Below are positions 8,308 to 15,302 of a DNA stretch of 64,000 nt, piece by piece (the first letter of the stretch is position 1; each line of letters opens with the position of its first letter). The position numbers were made by a program, and so were the translations under genes. The notes under the pieces were generated by a model. It made no database searches. It was not told the DNA's origin and was given only the letters and a program-made list of their open reading frames with translations. Source of the stretch: Halopelagius fulvigenes (GTDB lineage Archaea; Halobacteriota; Halobacteria; Halobacteriales; Haloferacaceae); NCBI RefSeq assembly GCF_042662625.1, contig NZ_JBHSXH010000015.1:1736001-1800000 (forward strand), written 5' to 3'.

Positions 8308-8799
8308 TCTATCTCTACGACTGTTCTCTATCCATGAAAAGTAAGTACCTAAAGTAGTTGGTTCCGTAGTGATTGTCTGTCATGAAGACGTTTTCCACAT
8401 TTTCTGAGCGCGAGCTGGTATTTCCTCCGACGAACGGGGTTGACATTTCGCTCAACGGGCGACTCAACGGCGATATCGTCGGCCCACTCTCTATCGAGAT
8501 GAGCAAAGAACAGCCGAAGCGTTGCGGTAGTCTCGGACACTACCTTCGGAGAGACCGTGTTCGCTCAGCGAAGAGCCGAAACTTGTGATCGTACCTCTGC
8601 CACAGGGTGCTTCGATTACGAAGGTTTGGCTAGCAATTCCGGTGGAGCTACTCCGATTCTACCGAGTCCGACCGCGTAGCGGCGTCTGTACACCGCACGT
8701 CGGACGGAAACTCCGTCCGCGGGATCGGTATCGACGCAGATACCGGAAAGTCCGTAGGCAAGCCCGGCCGTTATTCCCCTCCCCCCCGTACCTCGTTTC
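8308..8799. other. Non-coding stretch, AT-richer, no recognisable gene
   Basis: About 490 bp between the DUF7344 regulator and the DoxX-like gene. Short open frames exist on both strands (for example the minus strand of 8349-8540 and the plus strand of 8373-8588), but none shows a domain, a convincing promoter plus start, or haloarchaeal codon bias. The first part should hold the regulator's promoter. The last 100 bp hold two strong inverted repeats, listed separately. It could be remnant DNA of an insertion. Confidence 0.5.
8701..8745. repeat. Two adjacent perfect inverted repeats
   Basis: CGGACGGA (8701-8708) and TCCGTCCG (8712-8719) form an 8-bp stem with a 3-nt loop. CGGTATC (8726-8732) and GATACCG (8739-8745) form a 7-bp stem with a 6-nt loop. 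The first has the same build as the palindromes at 27.9-28.1 and 28.9-31.3 kb. Confidence 0.55.
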
Positions 8800-9192
8800 G
8801 TGTCCGAAACCGACTCACAGACCGATACCGCACCGTCCCGCCTCGGTCGTCTCCTCTTCGCCAGCGGACTCGCCTCGCTGGCGCTTCGAAACCTATCGAA
8901 CCTCGAGGGGCGCATCGCGTACGCCGACGCGAAGGGCGTCCCCGAGGCGGACAAACTCGTCCCCGCCGCGAGCGGCCTCCTCCTCGGCGGGAGCATCGGA
9001 ATCGGTCTCTGGAAGTATCCGAGACTTGCGTCGGCCAGCGTGGCGGCGTTCCTCGCGGGCGTGACGCCCACGATGCACGACTTCTGGGCGGTCGGCGAGG
9101 AGAACCGCGGCGAGGAACTCACCTCGTTCCTGCAGAACATGACGCTTCTCGGCGCCGCAATTGCCTTCTTCAGGCGAGCGAGTCGAGACTGA
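8800..9192 (+). CDS. DoxX-like integral membrane protein
   Basis: 130 residues, GTG start. After a short polar tail come four hydrophobic segments, at LLFASGLASLALR, KLVPAASGLLLGGSIGIGL, LASASVAAFLAGVTP and LTSFLQNMTLLGAAIAFFRR. The phrases NLEGRIAYADAKGVPEADKLVP and TPTMHDFWAV with ENMTLLG-like spacing match the DoxX family (small four-helix proteins linked to quinone or redox systems). It lies convergent to sod, which fits a redox setting, but the precise role is unknown. Confidence 0.8.
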   Translation: MSETDSQTDTAPSRLGRLLFASGLASLALRNLSNLEGRIAYADAKGVPEADKLVPAASGLLLGGSIGIGLWKYPRLASASVAAFLAGVTPTMHDFWAVGEENRGEELTSFLQNMTLLGAAIAFFRRASRD

Positions 9193-9340
9193 CGGCGTCG
9201 AAGCGTCGACTTTTCTCCGAAAAACGAGTTCGCGGCGTCAACCGACTGATGGAGGCGAGAGTCCGGTTCGACGGCCTCACTCGCTCGCTATTCCCGCCGC
9301 CGAGAGGGGCCTCCGGTAGAGCGATTCTCCCGGTAGGAGA

Positions 9341-9940
9341 TTACTCGAAGAGTTCGACGGCTTGCTCGTAGCGCGCGGAGGGTTCGTCCCAATCGACGAC
9401 CTCGAAGAAGTTCGAGACGAAGTCGCCGCGGGCCGGCCCGTAATCGTGGTAGTACGAGTGCTCCCAGACGTCCAGCGCCAGAATCGGGTGCGAACCCCAC
9501 AGCGCGCCCTGGTCGTGTTTGTCCACGACGATGTTGCGCAGTTGGTTCGAGAACGAGTCGTAGACGAGAAGCGCCCAGCCGCCGGCGTTGCCCGCGGCGG
9601 CCTCGAACTCGCCCTTCCACGCGTCGTAAGAGCCGAAGTCCTCCTCGATGCGGTCACGGAGTTCGCCCGAGGGTTCGTCGCCGCCCTCCGGCGACATCGA
9701 GTTCCAGAACAGGTCGTGGAGGATGTGCCCCGACCCGTTGTGGGTGACGTTGCGAATCGCACCGGGCGACGAGGAGAAGTCGCCGTCCTCGCGGTTCTGT
9801 TCGAGGGTCTCCTCGGCGGAGTTCCAGCCGTTGACGTAGCCCTGATGGTGGGTGTCGTGATGCCACGTCAGCACTTGCTCGGAGATGTGCGGTTCGAGCG
9901 CGTCGTAGTCGTACGGGAGAGGATCGAGTTCGTAGCTCAT
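9341..9940 (-). CDS. sod: Superoxide dismutase, Mn/Fe type
   Basis: 199 residues from the ATG at 9940. A GTG two codons upstream is also possible, but the family begins MSYELDPLPY. It converts superoxide to oxygen and peroxide in the cytosol. The four metal ligands are in place: His27 in TWHHDTHHQGYVNG, the His of HILHDLFWNSM, and Asp and His of DVWEHSYYHDY. The C-terminal block with WGSHPILALDVWEH is typical of Mn-preferring halophilic enzymes. Its start faces the pirin gene divergently across about 200 bp. Confidence 0.97.
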   Translation of the reverse strand: MSYELDPLPYDYDALEPHISEQVLTWHHDTHHQGYVNGWNSAEETLEQNREDGDFSSSPGAIRNVTHNGSGHILHDLFWNSMSPEGGDEPSGELRDRIEEDFGSYDAWKGEFEAAAGNAGGWALLVYDSFSNQLRNIVVDKHDQGALWGSHPILALDVWEHSYYHDYGPARGDFVSNFFEVVDWDEPSARYEQAVELFE

Positions 9941-10141
9941 GTGCACTCTCGACTATACCTTGTACGAAACATGAAGATTTCCTGAATCGCATTTTGGTAG
10001 CCGTTCTGTCTATTCAATTTCCCACAAGCAACGCACAAAACGGCTGTACAGGATGTGATACGACAATACGTGTCGGAAAACAGACCATTCTCGGGTTCCG
10101 CTTACTCGACGCTTATCCGTCGGGGACCGCTTCGAGAACGT

Positions 10142-10891
10142 ATGACCGCAGACGAGACGGCGACGGGACGAACCGACCCGGTTTCGGGCGAGACGGTTCG
10201 GCACGGGAGCGGTGTGAACTCGACACGCGCGTTCCCGACGAACGCGTACCCGGCGCACCTCGACCCGTTCGTCCTCTTCGAACGCTTCTCCATCGACCCA
10301 GACGCGGGGTTCCCGATGCACCTCCACGAGGGGTTCGAGATAGTCTCCTACATGCTGGAGGGCGGGATGGACCACGAGGACTCCCTCGGCGTCGAACACA
10401 CCGCGTACGCGGGCGACGCGATGCACATCACGGCCGGGGGCGGCGTCCGACACTCCGAGTTCTCCGCGGACGGCGACGCCTGCAACGGCCTCCAACTGTG
10501 GGTGAACCTCCCCCGCGCCGAGAAGGACGCCGACCCGGACTACGCCGACGCGACGGCCGACGAACTCCCGACGGCGGAACTCGACGGCGCGACGGTGACC
10601 ACCGTCGTCGGCGACGGTTCGCCCCTCGAACTCCGCACTCCGACGGAGTACCTCGACGCCCGCGTCGCCGACTCGTGGACGTGGACGGTGCCCGACGGGT
10701 GGTCGGGCTTCCTCTACGGCGTCTCCGGCGACGGAACCGCCGACGGGGACGCCTTCGGCGAGGGCGACGTTCTCCCGGTTTCGGACGCCCGAGACGTCGA
10801 ACTCCGAACCGAGACGACGCTCCGCGTCGTCGCCGTCTCCGGCCGACCGCACGGGGAGCCGATTCGCCTGCGAGGCCTCGTCGTGCGCTGA
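10142..10891 (+). CDS. Pirin-family cupin protein
   Basis: 249 residues from the ATG at 10142. The frame is open 87 bp further upstream but with no family sequence. Double cupin fold: RAFPTNAYPAHLDPFVLFERF, then the metal-binding motif FPMHLHEGFEIVSYMLEG, DAMHITAGGGVRHSEFSAD and LQLWVNLP. The metal-binding His residues of the first cupin are present. Pirins bind iron and some have quercetinase activity. The role here is unknown. The position next to sod suggests an oxidative-stress link only by context. Confidence 0.9.
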   Translation: MTADETATGRTDPVSGETVRHGSGVNSTRAFPTNAYPAHLDPFVLFERFSIDPDAGFPMHLHEGFEIVSYMLEGGMDHEDSLGVEHTAYAGDAMHITAGGGVRHSEFSADGDACNGLQLWVNLPRAEKDADPDYADATADELPTAELDGATVTTVVGDGSPLELRTPTEYLDARVADSWTWTVPDGWSGFLYGVSGDGTADGDAFGEGDVLPVSDARDVELRTETTLRVVAVSGRPHGEPIRLRGLVVR

Positions 10892-10961
10892 GGGAATCGC
10901 CTCGAAACCGCGAGGTCGCCGTTAGTTCTCTATGGGTGCCCTGCGAAGGGATTCGACAACC

Positions 10962-11372
10962 GTGACCGACCACCAGCACCCGTTCTCGTCCGACCGGGTC
11001 GCCGACGCGGCGGACGAGTACGACGTGGACGAAGCGGAGGTAGCGGAGACGCTCGAACGCATCCAGGAGGCCATCGAACGCACCGACGACACCTACGAGT
11101 TCTCCTCACAGCACAACTACGGGTGGCACGACGACGACGCCTACTACCTCTACGGGGACGGCATCTGGACGACGCTCCAGGAGCAACTCTCGCTCTCGGA
11201 GGAGAACCGCGCCGCCGCGCGCGCCGTCCACCGCGGGGCGATGGTCGATTCCGCGGCGGAACGCGACAGGCGGGACTCCCTCGAAGAGATGTTCGAAGAG
11301 GGGAGCGAACCGCTTGTCGTGGAGAACGACGGGGAGGGGCCGCCCCGGTTCGGACAGGGGTTCTCCGTGTAG
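10962..11372 (+). CDS. Acidic hypothetical protein
   Basis: 136 residues if started at the GTG at 10962 (VTDHQHPFSSDRVADAADEY). An in-frame ATG at 10932 would add ten basic residues that look unlike haloarchaeal N-termini. No membrane segment. A helical first half (VADAADEYDVDEAEVAETLERIQEAIE) is followed by a Tyr, Trp and His-rich stretch (QHNYGWHDDDAYYLYGDGIW) and a helical acidic second half. No family recognised. It follows the pirin gene by 70 bp in the same direction. Confidence 0.6.
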   Translation: MTDHQHPFSSDRVADAADEYDVDEAEVAETLERIQEAIERTDDTYEFSSQHNYGWHDDDAYYLYGDGIWTTLQEQLSLSEENRAAARAVHRGAMVDSAAERDRRDSLEEMFEEGSEPLVVENDGEGPPRFGQGFSV

Positions 11373-11485
11373 CGGACGCTCCCGACCGTTGTCGCTCGAA
11401 GCTGGAACCTGCGTTCGTCCCGCCTCGGGCGCTTCTCACCGGGCAGTCACTTTAACTACTGGTTACGAGTAGGACAACTGCCGGA

Positions 11486-12553
11486 ATGAGCGACTCGGAT
11501 ACGATCTCACGGCCGGCCGATACGATGCGGGAACGCGTCGGCGAGACTCGCGTAAAGATCTGGTTCCTCATAAACGCGAACAGGTGGCTCGTCACCGGAC
11601 TCATACTTCTGGTCGCGTACGTCGTCTTGGTGGCTCTGCACGTTGTCGGGCCGAGTTCGACGCAAAAGCTCCTGGCGACGAACGGGATAAGTTCGCTGTT
11701 CGGCTCGATGGTCATCGCCATCGTGACGAGCGTGACCCTCGTCCTGACGATCTCTCAGTTCGTCCTCGCCGAGGAGATCGGCCCCCTCGGACAACAGCGA
11801 GAGCGGATGTCGAACGAGACCGACTTCCGCGAGGAGATAGAGGGGACCGCCGACATCGGCGTCAGTCCGGCCGAACCGTCTCGGTTCCTCCGGATGCTCA
11901 TCGAAATCGCCGACACCCGCGCGCGGAGACTGGGCGACGTGGTCGCGTCGGGCCCCGCCTCCGAACGACTCGAAGAAATCGTAGAGTTCGTGGACGGACT
12001 CGAAGACCACAGCCAGAAGATAAGCGACGAACTCGTGGACGCGGAGTTCGGGTCGTTCGAGACGCTCCACCCCGTACTCGACTACAACTACTCGTGGAAG
12101 GTATTCGCCGCGCGAACGCTCCGAGACAAGCACTCCGAGTCGCTCTCCGAGGAGGCGGACGAGGCGTTCGAGGACCTGATCGAAGCGCTCCAGTACTTCG
12201 GTCCCGCGCGCGAACACTTCAAGACGCTGTACGTCCAGTGGGAGATAATCAACATCTCGCGTGGCGTCCTCTACGGGGCCATGCCGACGCTCGCACTCGC
12301 GGGGTACATGATGCTCGAGTTCGACGCGACGCAGGTGACCGGCAGCGTCTTCGGCGTGAGCAACGCGTTCCTCCTCGTCGGAGCCGTCTTCGTCGTCACG
12401 CTCGTTCCGTTCGCCGTGCTGTTGGCCTACCTCCTTCGCGTCCTCACCGTGATGAAGCGGACGCTCGCCATCGGACCGTTCATCCTCCGTAAAACCGAGG
12501 AGTTAGAGGGCGTTCGCAACGAGGAGTTGACGGAGATTCGCTCCGAGAAGTGA
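11486..12553 (+). CDS. Conserved membrane protein, paralogue A
   Basis: 355 residues. Two N-terminal membrane segments (WLVTGLILLVAYVVLVALHVV; MVIAIVTSVTLVLTISQFVLA), a central soluble domain of about 150 residues, and two C-terminal segments (PTLALAGYMMLEF; AFLLVGAVFVVTLVPFAVLLAYLL). Shared phrases with the converging gene at 12832-13869 show common descent: GSQRERM-like QQRERMS, DYNYSWKV, YFGPAREHFKTLYVQWE and MKRTLAIGPFILR. No function is known. The soluble domain sits between the two membrane pairs and should be on one side of the membrane. Confidence 0.75.
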   Translation: MSDSDTISRPADTMRERVGETRVKIWFLINANRWLVTGLILLVAYVVLVALHVVGPSSTQKLLATNGISSLFGSMVIAIVTSVTLVLTISQFVLAEEIGPLGQQRERMSNETDFREEIEGTADIGVSPAEPSRFLRMLIEIADTRARRLGDVVASGPASERLEEIVEFVDGLEDHSQKISDELVDAEFGSFETLHPVLDYNYSWKVFAARTLRDKHSESLSEEADEAFEDLIEALQYFGPAREHFKTLYVQWEIINISRGVLYGAMPTLALAGYMMLEFDATQVTGSVFGVSNAFLLVGAVFVVTLVPFAVLLAYLLRVLTVMKRTLAIGPFILRKTEELEGVRNEELTEIRSEK

Positions 12554-12618
12554 CGACGCGGGGCGCGGAACGACCGAACCGTCGATTGCTCTTTGTGCGT
12601 TCGGGCTGTCGCGTCCGT

Positions 12619-12807
12619 ATGGCGAATCCACGGTACGAGTACCACTCGGAGCCGGTGTCCATCACCCCGACGGAACTCCGGAACGACCAGCCGAAGATAG
12701 ACGAGATTCTGAACGGCCTCGCCGGCGAGGGGTGGGTCCTCGACGAGGCGGTCAGAGTCGACAGTTCGTCGCTACTCTTCGTGTTCCGCCGCCCCGTCGA
12801 GTCGTGA
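12619..12807 (+). CDS. Small DUF4177-like protein
   Basis: 62 residues from the ATG at 12619. YEYHSEPVSITPTELRN, then LNGLAGEGWVLDEAVRVDSSSLLFVFRR, is the pattern of the DUF4177 family (a strand, an LNxLGxEGW turn, then strands ending in FxFKR). It sits in the 280-bp gap between the two converging membrane paralogues, 65 bp after paralogue A. Confidence 0.7.
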   Translation: MANPRYEYHSEPVSITPTELRNDQPKIDEILNGLAGEGWVLDEAVRVDSSSLLFVFRRPVES

Positions 12808-12831
12808 ACGGTTCAGGGGACGCGAGAGGGG

Positions 12832-13869
12832 TCAGTCCCACTCGATGTCGCTCGACCGCTCGGAACTCCGGAGGATGAACGGTCCGATGGCCAAGGTTCG
12901 TTTCGCTATCGTCGCGAGACGGAGGATGTAGGTAGAGAGGAGCATGAACGGGAACGTGCCGATCGCGGCCCCGGCGCTCACGACCCACACGAGGTTGTCG
13001 ACGCCGAGCGTCGAGTCGGGAACGGAGTTCGGCGAGAGATACAGCGCGAGCGTCCCGGTCACCGCGAGCGCCGAAATCGATGTGTAGATCATCCCCCGAG
13101 AGAGGTCGACCAACTCCCACTGGAAGTACAGCGTCTTGATGTGTTCGCGCGCGGGGCCGTAGAACGCGAGAACGTCGGAGAGGTCCCGGAGCGCCTTCGT
13201 CTGGTCGTCGGTGAAGTCGTCGCCGAACTTCACCCTGAGGCGGCGCACTTGGTACACCTTGTACGAGTAGTTGTAGTCGAGGGCCGCCTTGACGACGGCG
13301 TAGTCCCCGAAAGACTTCCCCGATAGCTCCTCGGAGACCACCTCGGCGTTGTCGATGATGTCGTCTGTCACCTGCCTCGTCTTCTCCACCACCTCGTCGT
13401 TCGAGTGGTCGGAGACGGCCTCTCGAAGCCTCTCGGCGTCTTGACGGGTGTTGTCGATGAGCGCTTTCAGGAACGCCTCCGGTTCCGGCGGACTGACCGA
13501 CCCGAAGGCGTCTTCGACGTCGCCGCGGAAGCCGACCGACCCGCTCATCCGCTCTCGTTGGCTCCCGAGCGACCCGAGTTCCTGCGAGATGACGAGCTGG
13601 TTGATGCTGACGACGAGGGTGACGCCGGTGATGAGTGCGCCGACGAACGCCTGAAACAGGTACCGCGACGGCCCCATATTCTGCATGTACGTCCGAAACG
13701 GCGGAAAGCTGAGCGCGCCCGCAACGAAGAAGACGAGGAACATCCCGACTGTCAGCGCGCCGGCTAACTTCAGCCGACCGATGTCGAGCAGTACGTAGAG
13801 CCGAAACCGGTCCAGCCGACTCCCGACGCGCTGTCGCATCGTATCTCCGGGCCCCGAGTCGTCGCTCAT
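12832..13869 (-). CDS. Conserved membrane protein, paralogue B
   Basis: 345 residues, the same architecture as paralogue A: two membrane segments (LKLAGALTVGMFLVFFVAGAL; AFVGALITGVTLVVSINQLV), a soluble middle, two more segments (ALAVTGTLALYL; WVVSAGAAIGTFPFMLLSTYIL). Signature phrases in common are GSQRERMS, DYNYSYKVYQ, FYGPAREHIKTLYFQWE and AKRTLAIGPFILR. The two are far diverged overall, so this is an old duplication or two separately kept family members. They converge on the small DUF4177-like gene. Confidence 0.75.
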   Translation of the reverse strand: MSDDSGPGDTMRQRVGSRLDRFRLYVLLDIGRLKLAGALTVGMFLVFFVAGALSFPPFRTYMQNMGPSRYLFQAFVGALITGVTLVVSINQLVISQELGSLGSQRERMSGSVGFRGDVEDAFGSVSPPEPEAFLKALIDNTRQDAERLREAVSDHSNDEVVEKTRQVTDDIIDNAEVVSEELSGKSFGDYAVVKAALDYNYSYKVYQVRRLRVKFGDDFTDDQTKALRDLSDVLAFYGPAREHIKTLYFQWELVDLSRGMIYTSISALAVTGTLALYLSPNSVPDSTLGVDNLVWVVSAGAAIGTFPFMLLSTYILRLATIAKRTLAIGPFILRSSERSSDIEWD

Positions 13870-14043
13870 GTGGCCGTGATTCGGAACCCGAGACGGAAAG
13901 CGTGGTGGACGGCGGACCGCCCGCCGGATCGGGGAACCGCCCGTCGCCCTCGCATCCGTACTCGAGCCACAACGATAAACACCCGCCGCAAGGGAGTATC
14001 GGTGTGAGCAGACGCCGACTCACCATCGCGCTCTCACCCTCCC

Positions 14044-14589
14044 ATGACACCCGAAAGTGACCCCCGCGACGCGAGGAACTCGGCGGTAGAGAGGCGACTG
14101 ACTCGCCGCGGTGTCTTAGCGTCCCTCGGGGGCGCGGCGATGGCCTCTCTCGGCGGTTGTGCCGGTTCGGGCGGTTCGTCCTCCACGTACGTCGACGGCG
14201 AGATAGACCCCTCCGAGATAGACGCCTCGAACAACAGTTCTCGGTCGCCGGCGGAGGTGTCCGCCGCCGCGGCGGTGGCCGAAGTCGAAGCCACCAACTC
14301 CGCCAGTTCGCTCGACTCGCTCCGACTCGACAGCCACGAGTTCGCCGTCGAAGGCGGGTACAAAGGGCCCGTCGTCCGGGGTACCGTCACGAACACGAGC
14401 GACCAGAAGATAAAGCTCGCCGAAGTTCGGGTCCGCGTCTTCGACGACAACGGCACCTATCTCGGTCTGTTCGTGGACAGCGTCGGGGAGTTGCCGCCCG
14501 AGACGACGTGGCAGTTCGAGGTACTCGTCCTCGCTTCGCTCGACAAACTCGCCACCTACGACATCGGCGTCTTCGGAATCCCCGAGTGA
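14044..14589 (+). CDS. Tat-exported lipoprotein with FxLYD-like domain
   Basis: 181 residues. The N-terminus has a twin-arginine motif (RRLTRRGVLASLG) and a lipobox (SLGGCAG), so it is probably exported folded and lipid-anchored. After a Ser-rich linker there is a small beta domain (HEFAVEGGYKGPVVRGTVTN, VRVRVFDDNGTYLGLFVDSVGELPP with TWQFEV) that matches FxLYD domains. These occur on archaeal surface proteins with unknown ligands. No partner gene is nearby. Confidence 0.8.
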   Translation: MTPESDPRDARNSAVERRLTRRGVLASLGGAAMASLGGCAGSGGSSSTYVDGEIDPSEIDASNNSSRSPAEVSAAAAVAEVEATNSASSLDSLRLDSHEFAVEGGYKGPVVRGTVTNTSDQKIKLAEVRVRVFDDNGTYLGLFVDSVGELPPETTWQFEVLVLASLDKLATYDIGVFGIPE

Positions 14590-14772
14590 GTCGTCGCGGC
14601 GTCCCGGCCCGCCGGCAATCCGAATCCTTTAGTTCTCGTCGTCGTTACTGTGAACTCCCGAATATCGCTCGGCGCGTCCTCGATTTCGACTCGACGCTCG
14701 TCCGTACGCGGTGCCTCGGTCTCCAGTCGAAACGATGGGGATAGGCGGCGCGCGAACTGTTCTAGTTCTGGA

Positions 14773-14795
14773 CACGAAACGAAGGGGTTCGAGTC
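14773..14795 (-). other. C-rich motif just after the cgi121 stop codon
   Basis: Read on the minus strand the sequence is CTCGAACCCCTTCGTTTCG, a few nt past the cgi121 TGA. Close variants follow the stop codons at 49103 and 60654 (minus strand) and at 3150 (plus strand), and one copy lies inside sec11 near 664-681. A termination or 3'-end role is a guess. Confidence 0.4.
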
Positions 14796-14801
14796 CGTCC
14801 C

Positions 14802-15302
14802 TCACTTCTCGACGACGAGGAGCGCGACCCGTTCGAGGACGAGCGACTCCAAATCGCCGTCGACGGTGGCCAACTCCGCGTCGCCGACGTCGAAGAAGTC
14901 GCGGACGAGCGACTCGTCGTAGTCGCCGAGCGTCTCCGCGGGTTCAAAGTTGAGTCGCTCCGCGACGGCGTCCGCGGCGGCGTCCTCGCCCGCTTCGGAC
15001 CCCTCCACCAGGACGACGATGGGCGTCTCGCCCGGTGAGACGCCTATCGTGAGGGCGTCGTCTATCTGTCTGCGTCCGGCCGCGTACAGCAGTATCTCGA
15101 CGGCCCTGTCGCGCGCGACGTTCTCGCCCCGTTCGAACGCCCGGTCCGCGAGTTCCGCCGCGCGCCGGAGGTGGGCTTCGCTCACCACGTACCGCGCGTC
15201 GAACGCCTGTACGGTCGTCTCCGTCTCCTCGGCGAGTTCGCCCACCGTCGCCACGAACTCGCCCACGTCGGCGACGGACGCGACGCCTTCGACGAGTCTC
15301 AT
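14802..15302 (-). CDS. cgi121: KEOPS complex subunit Cgi121
   Basis: 166 residues. Cgi121 is the small subunit that brings tRNA to the KEOPS complex, which makes t6A37 with Kae1 and Bud32. Recognised by QAFDARYVVSEAHLRRAAELA, the ARDRAVEILLYAAGRRQIDDALTIGV block and the C-terminal LNFEPAETLGDYDESLVRDFF. Its ATG overlaps the TGA of hel308 by 4 nt (ATGA), so the two are co-translated. This pairing of a tRNA-modification subunit with a repair helicase is notable. Confidence 0.93.
   Translation of the reverse strand: MRLVEGVASVADVGEFVATVGELAEETETTVQAFDARYVVSEAHLRRAAELADRAFERGENVARDRAVEILLYAAGRRQIDDALTIGVSPGETPIVVLVEGSEAGEDAAADAVAERLNFEPAETLGDYDESLVRDFFDVGDAELATVDGDLESLVLERVALLVVEK

Noticed and set aside
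8349..8588. Short open frames on both strands near the DUF7344 regulator
   Set aside because: No family signal, no clear promoter-start pair and no codon bias that favours one frame.
14781..14797. GGTTCGAGTCC, like the T-loop of a tRNA
   Set aside because: No acceptor, D or anticodon arms can be folded around it. It belongs to the C-rich motif behind cgi121.
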